Made by a program: the position numbers and the translations under genes | The notes under the pieces: model-generated | Seen by the model: only the letters and a program-made list of their open reading frames with translations | Database searches by the model: none | What the model was told of the DNA's origin: nothing | Shown: piece by piece, positions 1 to 9,019 of the stretch | Numbering within the stretch: position 1 is the stretch's first letter | Layout: each line of letters starts with the position of its first letter | Source: Verrucomicrobiales bacterium | GTDB taxonomy: Bacteria; Verrucomicrobiota; Verrucomicrobiia; Methylacidiphilales; JAAUTS01 | Reading direction: 5' to 3' | Length of the DNA: 38,229 nt | Assembly: GCA_031265365.1 (NCBI GenBank) | Contig: JAISCS010000172.1 | Location: forward strand, 1-38,229

Positions 1-656
1 TCGACGCCAGACTGCTCGCCGACTTCGCCGCCGCGCTGACGCCGCCGCCCACCCACGCCCCGGAGCCGGGGCGCGAGCAGTTGCGCGAACTCCACACCCG
101 CCGCGCCCAGCTCGTCGCCGTGCGTGCCGACGAACTCAAGCGTCAGGAACAACCCGGTCTCGGCAAGGTTGCCACCGCCTCGTTGCGCCGCGCGCTGGCC
201 TTCCTGACCCGCGAAATCTCCAAACTCGAGGTCGCCGCCGACCAACTCGTCGCGCAGTCCCCGGCACTGCACCAGCTCCGCGCCGTGCTCATGTCCACCC
301 AGGGCGTCGGGGCACTCACCGCCACCGCCCTGCTCGCCACCCTCCCGGAACTCGGCCAGGTCTCCCGTCAACGCATCGCCAGTCTCGCCGGACTCGCCCC
401 CTTCGTCTATCACAGCGGCCAGTTTAAGGGGCAAGTCCACATCCACGGCGGGCGGCTGGCGGTGCGCCAAGCCCTCTACATGGCCGCCCTCTCCGCCATG
501 CGCTGCAACCCCATCCTCAAACCCTTTGCCCAGCGCCTGACCGCCCGCGGCAAACCCTTCCATGTCGTCATCACCGCCGTCATGCGCAAGCTCCTCATTC
601 ACCTCAATGCTGACCTCCACCATCACCCGTTCTCCCCGCCAAAAACCGCCCCATAA
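1..656 (+). mobile_element. Right-hand part of an IS110-type insertion sequence
   Basis: Inferred from the transposase reading frame. The left end is outside the window and the right end falls somewhere between the stop codon at 656 and the DUF192 gene at 693; no boundary repeat could be identified. Confidence 0.6.
3..656 (+). CDS. IS110-family transposase, C-terminal part (5' truncated by window edge)
   Basis: The frame is open from the first bases of the window and ends at TAA 654-656, so the start lies outside. The visible part is a helical linker (RRAQLVAVRADELKRQ) followed by the C-terminal Transposase_20-type domain typical of IS110/IS1111 transposases: MSTQGVGALTATALLA, then the small helix-hairpin-helix segment SLAGLAPFVYHSGQFKG and the conserved block GGRLAVRQALYMAALSA. 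In this family the N-terminal domain carries the DEDD catalytic residues and the C-terminal domain a conserved serine; the DEDD half is not visible here, so activity cannot be judged. IS110 elements usually lack long terminal inverted repeats, and none is obvious in the 36 bases up to the next gene. The family call is secure; the exact element end is not. Confidence 0.88.
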   Translation, partial: DARLLADFAAALTPPPTHAPEPGREQLRELHTRRAQLVAVRADELKRQEQPGLGKVATASLRRALAFLTREISKLEVAADQLVAQSPALHQLRAVLMSTQGVGALTATALLATLPELGQVSRQRIASLAGLAPFVYHSGQFKGQVHIHGGRLAVRQALYMAALSAMRCNPILKPFAQRLTARGKPFHVVITAVMRKLLIHLNADLHHHPFSPPKTAP

Positions 657-692
657 TCTTTTTTCACTACACAGTTGCTTCTCGGAAGGGAA

Positions 693-1139
693 TTATTGAC
701 GCGAGAAAAATGTGCCGCTGATGGTCATGCCCGGCGTGATGTGGTTTTTCTTAAACCAGCCTTGGTTCATTTCCAACGCGTAGGTGATGTTGGCGCTGTG
801 GGAGGGGACGGGGGTTTCGTCGTAGGGGAATAGGTCGTGGAGTTCGAGGATGCGGCCGGCGGCGTCGAGGTAGGCGATGGTCAGCGGGATGCTCGTGTTA
901 CGCATCCAAAAGCTCGCGCGGCGCGGTTGTTCAAAGACGAACAGCATCCCGTGGTCGGCAGGCAGGGTGGCGCGGAACATCAGGCCGCGTTGCATGGTGG
1001 CCGGGGTGTCGGCGATTTCGACGTTGATGGTGACGTGGGCGATGGTCAGCGCGGTGGTTTGGGGCGCGGGCTTGGGCTGGCAGGCGGCGGTGAGTGTCAG
1101 CGCGGCCAGGATGGGCCAGAATTGTCGTGTGTTGCTCAT
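693..1139 (-). CDS. DUF192 family secreted/lipoprotein
   Basis: A 148-residue protein of the DUF192 family, small beta-rich exported proteins of unsettled function. It has a hydrophobic N-terminal segment ending in LTLTAAC (Cys20), which fits a lipoprotein signal, although the residue at -3 is Thr rather than the usual Leu. The family core follows: VEIADTPATMQRGLMFR, then GMLFVFEQPRRASFWMRNTS, then IPLTIAYLDAAGRILELHDL, and near the end YALEMNQGWFKKNHITPG. These match the DUF192 signature (R-G-L-M-F-R; M-x-N-T; A-L-E-x-x-x-G). It is transcribed divergently from hflX, with only 27 bases between the two start codons, so the promoters must overlap or lie within the neighbouring gene. The lipid anchor is inferred; the family is clear. 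Confidence 0.88.
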   Translation of the reverse strand: MSNTRQFWPILAALTLTAACQPKPAPQTTALTIAHVTINVEIADTPATMQRGLMFRATLPADHGMLFVFEQPRRASFWMRNTSIPLTIAYLDAAGRILELHDLFPYDETPVPSHSANITYALEMNQGWFKKNHITPGMTISGTFFSRQ

Positions 1140-1166
1140 GCGGGTGGTCTATCTTTATCTGCATTC

Positions 1167-2441
1167 ATGTTTGAAATCAAGGAAAGACCGAGGATGGTGG
1201 AGCGGGCGCTGCTGGTCGCCATGTACACGGCTGCGGCGGACCGCGCGGAGACGGAGAGTTTGTTGGCGGAGCTTGGCGAGTTGACGACGACGCTGGGGGT
1301 GCCGATTGTGGACCGGTTGACGGTGTTCGTGCGGCAGCCGCAGGCGCGCTTGTTCGCGGGGTCAGGGAAGGCGGCGGCGATTTGCCGGCAGGCGGCGGCG
1401 TTGCGGGCGGATGTGATTATTTTTGACAATGAGCTTTCGCCGGCGCAGCAGCGGAATTGGGAGGAGTTGGCGAAGGTGACGGTGCTGGACCGGCAGGAGG
1501 TGATTCTCGATATTTTCGGGCGGCGGGCGCGGACGCGGGAGGCGAAGTTGCAGGTGCAGGCGGCGCGGCTGGAATATTCGCTGCCGCGGTTGACGCGGGC
1601 GTGGAGTCACTTCGGGCAGCAGGCGGGCGGCATCGGCGGGAAGGGCGAGGGGGAGACGCAGTTGGAGATTGACCGGCGGTTGATGCGGGGGCAACTGGAC
1701 CGCGTGAAGCGGGAGTTGGCCGAGGTGCAGCAGCGGCGGGCGACGCAGCGCAAGGAGCGCAAGCGGGTGCCGGTGCCGAACGCGGCCATCGTGGGGTACA
1801 CGAACGCGGGGAAGTCGTCGCTGCTGCGGCGGTTGACGGGCGCTGATGTGTTGGTCGAGGACCAGCTCTTCGCGACGCTGGACACGACGACGCGGCGGGT
1901 GGCGTTGCCGAGCAACCAGCCGCTGTTGTTGACGGACACGGTGGGGTTTGTGCGGAAGTTGCCGCACCGGTTGGTGGAGGCGTTCAAGGCGACGTTGGAG
2001 GAGTCGGTGCTGGCGGATTTTTTGATTCATGTGCTGGACGCGAGTCATCCGCAGGCGGAGGAGTTTTCCCGGACGACGCTGGCGGTGCTGGCGGAACTCG
2101 GCGCGGACCAGAAACGGACGCTGACGGTGTTGAACAAGGCGGATAAGTTGCCGGACGAGGCGCAACGGAAGGCGCTGATGGTGAGGTTTCCCGACGCGGT
2201 GTTTATTTCGGTGAAGACGGGGGAGGGGATGGAGGAGTTGTTGCATCGCCTGGCCGGTTTGGTGGCGGACGGCACGCGGGTGGTGGAGTTGTTGATGCCG
2301 CAGGCGGAGGCGGGGGCGATTGCGCGGTTGCATCGTGAGGCGAAGATTCTTGCCACCGAGTATGCCGGCAATGAGGTGAGGCTCAGCGTGTTGTTGTCGC
2401 AGCGGATGTTGCAGGGGTACGCGAGGTTTTTGGTCCGCTAA
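1167..2441 (+). CDS. hflX: GTPase HflX (ribosome-associated)
   Basis: A 424-residue HflX-family GTPase; HflX binds the 50S subunit and splits or rescues stalled ribosomes. Order of parts: N-terminal HflX domain (LLAELGELTTTLG, then FDNELSPAQQRNWEE and VLDRQEVILDIFGRRA), the glycine-rich linker GGIGGKGEGETQLEIDRR, a coiled segment, then the G domain with G1 GYTNAGKSSL near residue 210, G3 DTVGFVRKLP and G4 NKAD. A C-terminal domain follows. The frame is open back to 837, but the extension is antisense to the DUF192 gene and has no family similarity, so ATG 1167 (MFEIKERPRMVER) is preferred; ATG 1194 is an alternative. Length fits the family. The copy of ACCGTCAGCG at 2119-2128 is read as Leu-Thr-Val on this gene's strand. 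Confidence 0.95.
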   Translation: MFEIKERPRMVERALLVAMYTAAADRAETESLLAELGELTTTLGVPIVDRLTVFVRQPQARLFAGSGKAAAICRQAAALRADVIIFDNELSPAQQRNWEELAKVTVLDRQEVILDIFGRRARTREAKLQVQAARLEYSLPRLTRAWSHFGQQAGGIGGKGEGETQLEIDRRLMRGQLDRVKRELAEVQQRRATQRKERKRVPVPNAAIVGYTNAGKSSLLRRLTGADVLVEDQLFATLDTTTRRVALPSNQPLLLTDTVGFVRKLPHRLVEAFKATLEESVLADFLIHVLDASHPQAEEFSRTTLAVLAELGADQKRTLTVLNKADKLPDEAQRKALMVRFPDAVFISVKTGEGMEELLHRLAGLVADGTRVVELLMPQAEAGAIARLHREAKILATEYAGNEVRLSVLLSQRMLQGYARFLVR

Positions 2442-2475
2442 ACGCGCCAAGTCACGCCCTGGGTTTTGTCGTTCA

Positions 2476-2617
2476 CGTCATCCTGAGCGCAGCCCTGCAA
2501 GGGCGAAGTCGAAGGACCGACCAAGCACTGTTCATCCGTTGGATTGCAACCAAGCCGCTGACGCAGGGCAACCCGGTCCTTCGACTTCGCCCTTGCAGGG
2601 CTGCGCTCAGGATGACG
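2476..2617. repeat. 142-bp palindromic element, copy 1 (43-bp perfect inverted arms)
   Basis: Arms 2476-2518 and 2575-2617 are perfect reverse complements over 43 bases, separated by a 56-base centre. Outer ends read CGTCATCCTGAGCG and the inner ends GTCGAAGGACC. Between these, each arm holds a small self-complementary hairpin (GCCC-tgcaa-GGGC). The element sits between the convergent 3' ends of hflX and pilC. Copies of the same family are at 10396-10537 (also 142 bp) and 29565-29690. Confidence 0.9.
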
Positions 2618-2618
2618 C

Positions 2619-2652
2619 AAAAAGCCCGCTGACGGTGGCCAGCGGGCTTTTT
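2619..2652. terminator. Bidirectional intrinsic terminator between hflX and pilC
   Basis: A 13-bp perfect stem (2619-2631 with 2640-2652) closes an 8-base loop ACGGTGGC. One flank begins with A5 and the other ends with T6, so it can end transcription of both convergent genes. The top of the stem and the loop contain the ACCGTCAGCG word (as CGCTGACGGT, 2627-2636). Confidence 0.9.
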
Positions 2653-2671
2653 TGCATTGGCGGGCGCTTGA

Positions 2672-3919
2672 TTACGCTTGGCCTTGCAGGTTGCTGATGA
2701 TGCTGATAAGCGGCATGAACAGCGCGATGACAATCGTGCCGACAATCACCGCGAGGAACACGATCATTATCGGCTCCAGCAGCGAGGTCAGGCCGGATAC
2801 CGCTGTGTCCACTTCTTCCTCGTACACGTCGGCCACTTTGGTGAGCATCGCGGGTAGCTGGCCGGTCTCCTCGCCGACTTGAATCATGCTGATAACCATG
2901 GGCGGGAACAGGCCGCTGTGTTCCATCGGGCCGACCATGGATTCGCCTTCCTTGACGCTTTCGTAGATGTTGCCGATGGCGTTGGCGATGACGAGGTTGC
3001 CGGAGGTTTCCTTGGTGATGTTCAGCGCTTGCAAAATCGGCACGCCGCTGGAGACGAGGGTGCCCAGGGTGCGGGAGAAGCGGGCGATGGAGGTTTTGCT
3101 GACGAGGTCGCCGAACAGGGGGAATTTCAGTTTGATGCGGTCAATCATGACCGAGCCGCCGGGGGTTTTGGCGAAAATCTTGTAGGCGACAATCAGTACC
3201 ACGACGCCGCCGACGATCCAGAGAATGTTGTCTTGCACGAAGCGGCTGGCGTCAATGACCATTTGCGTGATGAATGGCAGCGGTTTGCCGCCGAGCATGT
3301 CCTTGAAAATCGCCTCGAACTTCGGGACGATGAACAGCAGCAGGAAGGCCAGGATGCCGATGGCGATGACCAGCACCACCACCGGGTAAACCATGGCGGC
3401 GAGGACTTTGCCGCGTATCTTCTGCGATTTTTCCTGAAACTCGGCGAGGCGCACGAGGACGATTTCCAGCACGCCGCCGACTTCGCCCGCCTTGACCATG
3501 TTGACGTAGAGTTTGTTGAAGATGCTGGAGTGCTGGGCCAGGGCGTCGGAGAAGGTGCTGCCGCTCTCGACCGAGTCGGAGAGTGAGGTCATGGCGTTTT
3601 TCAGCGCGGGGTTTCGCTCTTGCTTGACCAGTGTGACCAGACTGCGGAGCAGCGGCATACCGGCGTCAATCAGCGTGGCCAACTGGCGCGTGAAGACCAT
3701 CAGCACCTTGCCCTTGACCTTGGGCTTGCCGAAGGAGAAGGACCTTTTGGCGGTTTTGTTGGCAATCGCCGCCGTGGAGGTGTTGACTTCCACGACCGTG
3801 ACAGGGAACAACCCCTGCTGCTTGATTTTGGCCGTGGCGTCGGCCGTGTTGGTGGCGTCTATGTTGCCAGTTTTTTGCTGCCCGGTGGCATCAACCGCGG
3901 TATAGTTAAATGTAGCCAT
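2672..3919 (-). CDS. pilC: Type IV pilus inner-membrane platform protein PilC / GspF family
   Basis: A 415-residue polytopic inner-membrane protein, the platform on which the PilB ATPase acts to insert pilins. The N-terminus has the usual short beta segment (FNYTAVDATGQQKTGNIDA), followed by two repeated GspF domains. The first contains FTRQLATLIDAGMPLLRSL and the second FSRTLGTLVSSGVPILQAL, each followed by the signature segment (GEVGGVLEIVLVRLAEF; GEETGQLPAMLTKVADVYEEEV). Hydrophobic helices lie at about residues 168-195 and 215-240 and near the C-terminus (PIMIVFLAVIVGTIVIALFM). It is downstream of two PilB-type ATPases with a 6-base gap, which indicates one transcription unit. It ends at the bidirectional terminator at 2619-2652. 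No pilin, prepilin peptidase or PilT is in the window, so pilus versus type II secretion cannot be told for certain. Confidence 0.93.
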   Translation of the reverse strand: MATFNYTAVDATGQQKTGNIDATNTADATAKIKQQGLFPVTVVEVNTSTAAIANKTAKRSFSFGKPKVKGKVLMVFTRQLATLIDAGMPLLRSLVTLVKQERNPALKNAMTSLSDSVESGSTFSDALAQHSSIFNKLYVNMVKAGEVGGVLEIVLVRLAEFQEKSQKIRGKVLAAMVYPVVVLVIAIGILAFLLLFIVPKFEAIFKDMLGGKPLPFITQMVIDASRFVQDNILWIVGGVVVLIVAYKIFAKTPGGSVMIDRIKLKFPLFGDLVSKTSIARFSRTLGTLVSSGVPILQALNITKETSGNLVIANAIGNIYESVKEGESMVGPMEHSGLFPPMVISMIQVGEETGQLPAMLTKVADVYEEEVDTAVSGLTSLLEPIMIVFLAVIVGTIVIALFMPLISIISNLQGQA

Positions 3920-3925
3920 AGTTTT

Positions 3926-5599
3926 TTACGTGTATTTTAACACTTCCTCAATTGTGGTTTCTCCGTCAAAAATGCAGCGCAGGCCGTCCTGTCGCAACGT
4001 GGTCATGCCCAGCTCGATGGCTTTTTGCCGGATGACCACGGTGGGGGCCTTCGCGGTAATAAGCTGGCGGATTGGCTCCTTGATGTCGAGCAATTCGTAA
4101 ATGCCCTTCCGTCCCTTGTAACCGGTTTGGTTGCAGTAGTCGCAGCCGCCGCCGTAGTAGAACGATTTGTCGCCCACGTCATGCGCGGTCAAGCCGATTT
4201 GCGCCAGCACGCTCTCGGTCGGTTCGTAAGGGGTTTTGCACTTGGAGCAGATGCGGCGAATCAAGCGCTGGCCGAGCACGCCTTCCAGCGTGGCGGCGAT
4301 GAGGAACGGCTCGACGCCCATGTCAATCAACCGCGTCACCGCGCCGGGCGCGTCGTTGGTGTGCAGGCTGGTCAGCACCAAGTGGCCGGTCAGCGAGGAT
4401 TGAATGGCGATTTGCGCGGTCTCCAAGTCGCGCGTCTCGCCGACGAGGATGCGGTCGGGGTCCTGGCGCAGGAAGGCGCGCAGCGCGCGGGCGAAGGTCA
4501 GCCCGATGGCCTCGTGCACCTGCACTTGCTGGATGCCCTCAAGCTCGTATTCGACCGGGTCCTCGGCGGTCAGGATTTTCGTGTCCAGCGTGTTGATTTT
4601 CTTGATGCAGGAATACAGCGTGGTCGTCTTGCCGCTGCCGGTGGGGCCGGTGACGATGAAAATGCCGTGCGGCTTGTTGATGGTGTCAACAACGTAGTTC
4701 AACAGATACTCCGGCATCCCCAGCGACTCAAGGTCGAGGTTGATGACGCTGCGGTCGAGCACGCGGAGCACCACGCTTTCGCCGTGCTGCGTCGGCAGCG
4801 TGGAGACGCGGAGGTCAACCTGCCGGCCCGCCATGCTGGTCTGGATGCGCCCGTCCTGCGGGATGCGGCGCTCGGCGATGTTCAGGCCCGACATGACCTT
4901 GATGCGCGAGATGACCGGCAGCGCCAGTCGTTTCGGCGGCGGGGCCATTTCGTAGAGCGCGCCGTCCACCCGGTAGCGAATCTTAAACTCCTTTTCAAAC
5001 GGCTCGAAGTGAATATCGCTCGCCTGTGCCTGGATGGCCTTGGCGATGATGGTGTTGACGAACTTGATGATGGGCGCGCTGCTGGCGGCGCTCTGGTCGT
5101 CGAGGCTGGTCTCGGAAACTTTTTGCGCCTCGCCCGCCAATTGCGACAGCAACTCGTCCATCGAGTCTTGGTCGGAGCCGTAGTATTGCGAGAGCAGCGC
5201 GTCAATTTGCGCGATGGGGGCGACGACCACTTGAATATCGCGGTTAATCGCCCAGCGCAAATCATCCAGCGATTGCGAGTCCAGCGGGTCCTTCAACGCC
5301 ACCGTGACGTTCTGCTTGCTGAAGGCCACCGGCAGCGCCCCGTGGATGCGCGCGGTCTGCGGCGGGATGATGCTCAGCAACTCCGGCGTGAACACCGCCT
5401 CGGACAAATCCACCATCTGCAAGCCGAGGCTGTTGGCAATCAGCTCCAGCAACTTGTCCTCGGCGATGATGCCGAAGTTGGCGATGATTTGCTCGATGGG
5501 TTTCCCCATGCGCTCGGCTTCCTCAATCAAATCGCTGACTTGCTCGTGGTTGACGTAACCTTGCTCGGTCAAAAAGGAGAGAAGGAAATGGGGGTTCAT
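3926..5599 (-). CDS. pilB: Type IV pilus assembly ATPase PilB / GspE family (proximal to pilC)
   Basis: A 557-residue cytoplasmic hexameric ATPase expected to power pilin polymerisation. The N-terminal MshEN/GspE-N domain (GYVNHEQVSDLIEEAERMGK, then FGIIAEDKLLELIANSLGL) is followed by the N2 domain (SDIHFEPFEKEFKIRYRVDG) and the ATPase core: Walker A GPTGSGKTTT near residue 318, Asp box ILTAEDPVEYE, Walker B RAFLRQDPDRILVGETRD, His box TGHLVLTSLHTNDAP. Two zinc-binding Cys pairs (CSKC and, about 30 residues on, CDYC) are typical of PilB/GspE and absent from PilT. It starts 3 bases after the second ATPase and ends 6 bases before pilC. Of the two ATPases this is the closer homologue by position. 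Confidence 0.93.
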   Translation of the reverse strand: MNPHFLLSFLTEQGYVNHEQVSDLIEEAERMGKPIEQIIANFGIIAEDKLLELIANSLGLQMVDLSEAVFTPELLSIIPPQTARIHGALPVAFSKQNVTVALKDPLDSQSLDDLRWAINRDIQVVVAPIAQIDALLSQYYGSDQDSMDELLSQLAGEAQKVSETSLDDQSAASSAPIIKFVNTIIAKAIQAQASDIHFEPFEKEFKIRYRVDGALYEMAPPPKRLALPVISRIKVMSGLNIAERRIPQDGRIQTSMAGRQVDLRVSTLPTQHGESVVLRVLDRSVINLDLESLGMPEYLLNYVVDTINKPHGIFIVTGPTGSGKTTTLYSCIKKINTLDTKILTAEDPVEYELEGIQQVQVHEAIGLTFARALRAFLRQDPDRILVGETRDLETAQIAIQSSLTGHLVLTSLHTNDAPGAVTRLIDMGVEPFLIAATLEGVLGQRLIRRICSKCKTPYEPTESVLAQIGLTAHDVGDKSFYYGGGCDYCNQTGYKGRKGIYELLDIKEPIRQLITAKAPTVVIRQKAIELGMTTLRQDGLRCIFDGETTIEEVLKYT

Positions 5600-5602
5600 G
5601 GC

Positions 5603-7315
5603 TTAATCCTTGTCTCCGGTGGTGGCGGAAATGACTTCCTCCGGGGTGGTGAAACCGGCGACGACCTTGCGGATGCCGTCCTCGCGCAAGGTCCTCATGC
5701 CGAGGTCGCGCGCCCGCTGGCGGATGGCGCTGATGCCGGCTTGGTCGTTAATCAGCGTCCGCAACTCGTCGTCCACGACGAAAATCTCAAAGATGCCGCT
5801 GCGCCCCTTGTAACCGGAACCGCGGCAGGTGTCGCACCCGTGGCCGTGCTTGAAGCTGGCCTCGGTGATTTGCGTGGCGTTCAAGTTCAGCGCCCGCAAT
5901 TCCACATCACTCGGCGTGTACGGTTGCGCGCACTTCGCGCACACTTTGCGAATCAAGCGTTGCGCCATGACCGCGCGGATGGATGACGACACGAGGAACG
6001 GTTTCACGCCAATGTCCGTCAAGCGGGTGACCGCCGTCGGCGCGTCGTTGGTGTGCAGCGTGCTGAACACCAAGTGCCCCGTCAGCGACGCGTTGATGGC
6101 GATGTTGGCTGTCTCTTCGTCACGAATTTCCCCGACCATGATGATGTTCGGCGCCTGCCGCAACATCGCCCGCAATGCCGCCGCGAAGGTCATGCCGGCG
6201 TCCTCGTTCACCTGCACTTGGTTCATGCCGGGCACTTCGTATTCCACCGGGTCCTCCACGGTGATAAGTTTGCGGTCGGGCTTGTTCAGCGTGTTCAAGC
6301 AAGCGTAGAGCGTCGTGGATTTGCCGCTGCCCGTCGGCCCCGTCACCAGGAAAATCCCGTCCGGCAGGCCGAGGATGCGCTCCATCGTCGCCTGGTCGTC
6401 AGCGAAGAAACCGAGCTGCGGCAAGCCGAGTTGCAAGCCGGTCTTGTCCAAAATACGCATGACGATGGACTCCCCGTGCACCGTCGGCACCGTGGACACG
6501 CGCAAGTCCACCGAACTGCCGTCTTGCAGCGCAATCGAGATACGCCCGTCCTGCGGCAGCCGCTTTTCCGCGATGCTGATGTTCGCCATGATTTTTACCC
6601 GGCTCAATATCGTTGACTGCAACCGCTTGGGCGGGTCCCGCATCTCCTGCAACACGCCGTCCATGCGATACCGCAGCCGGAAACGCTTTTCCAGCGGCTC
6701 CATGTGAATGTCCGACGCCTTCAGCCGGTACGCGTCCATGATGATGCCGTACACCATCTTGATAATCGGCGCGTCACCCTCGCCACCTTCCTTCTCCTCG
6801 TCAGTGGATTCGCCGGTGTTTTCCTTCACCTCCAGCCCGAAGTCGTCGCCATAGGTGCTCATCAACGTGCTGACGCTCTCCTCCAGTTCCCCGTAATAGC
6901 GCGTGATGGTCTTGTAAATCTCCGCCTGCGGCACGATGACCGCCTCAACGTCAGTGCCCAGCAAATGTTGCAGCGAATCCAGCGTGCTGAAGTCCAGCGG
7001 GTCGCTAATCGCCACGCGCACCACGCGCCCCTGCTTGGACAGCGGCATGATGTGGTAACGTTTCACCTGCTCCTTGGTCAGCAGCGCCACGGCGTCCTCG
7101 TCCACATGCTCGATGGTCGGCAAAAACTCCGTGCCGGTCTCGTTGGCCATCGTCTGCAAAATTTCCTCGATGGTGATGCGCCCGCCCTGCACCAGAATGT
7201 CAGCGACCGCGGTGCCCTTCTGGCCGGCGACGGCCTTGGCGTCGGTCGCCTCGTCGCGCGAAATCATTCCGGTGTTCACCAGAAGTTCCAACACATAATC
7301 GTCATTAACCGCCAT
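5603..7315 (-). CDS. Second PilB/GspE-type secretion ATPase
   Basis: A 570-residue paralogue of the neighbouring PilB, with the same architecture: N-terminal MshEN-like domain (GMISRDEATDAKAVAGQKG, MANETGTEFLPTIEHVDE), an acidic linker unlike the partner's (ESTDEEKEGGEGDAP), N2 domain (ASDIHMEPLEKRFRLRYRMD), Walker A GPTGSGKSTT near residue 328, Asp box ITVEDPVEYE, Walker B NIIMVGEIRDEE, His box TGHLVFSTLHTNDAP and two zinc Cys pairs (CAKC, CDTC). All catalytic elements appear intact, so it is not a decayed duplicate. It is the first gene of the ATPase-ATPase-pilC unit. Whether the two form mixed hexamers or serve distinct fibres cannot be read from sequence. Confidence 0.9.
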   Translation of the reverse strand: MAVNDDYVLELLVNTGMISRDEATDAKAVAGQKGTAVADILVQGGRITIEEILQTMANETGTEFLPTIEHVDEDAVALLTKEQVKRYHIMPLSKQGRVVRVAISDPLDFSTLDSLQHLLGTDVEAVIVPQAEIYKTITRYYGELEESVSTLMSTYGDDFGLEVKENTGESTDEEKEGGEGDAPIIKMVYGIIMDAYRLKASDIHMEPLEKRFRLRYRMDGVLQEMRDPPKRLQSTILSRVKIMANISIAEKRLPQDGRISIALQDGSSVDLRVSTVPTVHGESIVMRILDKTGLQLGLPQLGFFADDQATMERILGLPDGIFLVTGPTGSGKSTTLYACLNTLNKPDRKLITVEDPVEYEVPGMNQVQVNEDAGMTFAAALRAMLRQAPNIIMVGEIRDEETANIAINASLTGHLVFSTLHTNDAPTAVTRLTDIGVKPFLVSSSIRAVMAQRLIRKVCAKCAQPYTPSDVELRALNLNATQITEASFKHGHGCDTCRGSGYKGRSGIFEIFVVDDELRTLINDQAGISAIRQRARDLGMRTLREDGIRKVVAGFTTPEEVISATTGDKD

Positions 7316-7363
7316 AAAGAGTACCTAGGTTAAAAAATCATTCCGCTGTTGCCAAGTAGATAA

Positions 7364-8818
<1,455 letters not shown>

Positions 8819-8923
8819 TATGGCCGCGGAAAAAAGCGAGACAAGTTTATAGCGCCCGTCAAAATAAAATATTTCGGATAAGCTCCCAACCCTGCGAATA
8901 ATATTATGTTATTAACCTCTCGC

Positions 8924-8998
8924 AGAACGATTAGTTCGTAAAAAGACTTGCTTCTGGGCCAATGGTTGAGCAATTTTAAGAACGGTTGGTTCGTAATA
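8924..8998. promoter_or_regulatory. Paired 20-base direct repeats in the gatB/GT87 divergent spacer (candidate operator)
   Basis: AGAACGATTAGTTCGTAAAA (8924-8943) and AGAACGGTTGGTTCGTAATA (8979-8998) match at 17 of 20 positions and are 55 bases apart start to start. Each has a partial dyad GAAC-n5-GTTC. The spacer 8819-9019 is AT-rich and lies between divergent genes, so it must hold promoters for one or both. A regulator site is inference. Confidence 0.4.
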
Positions 8999-9019
8999 AC
9001 TGAATGGCCATGAAATGGA

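Noticed and set aside
837-1166. Upstream extension of the hflX frame
   Set aside because: It is antisense to the well-supported DUF192 gene, is rich in Gly/Val typical of an antisense shadow, and makes HflX 110 residues longer than the family.
2627-2638. GCTGACGGTGG as an E. coli-type Chi site
   Set aside because: It resembles GCTGGTGG with an insertion, but copies lie on both strands with no visible bias, and Chi sequences differ between phyla. A Chi-like role stays only as an alternative in the main finding.
4025-5986. A 653-residue plus-strand open frame opposite the two pilus ATPases
   Set aside because: Composition (His/Arg/Ala/Val-rich, no motifs) is that of a GC-rich antisense frame; the minus-strand genes have complete ATPase motifs.
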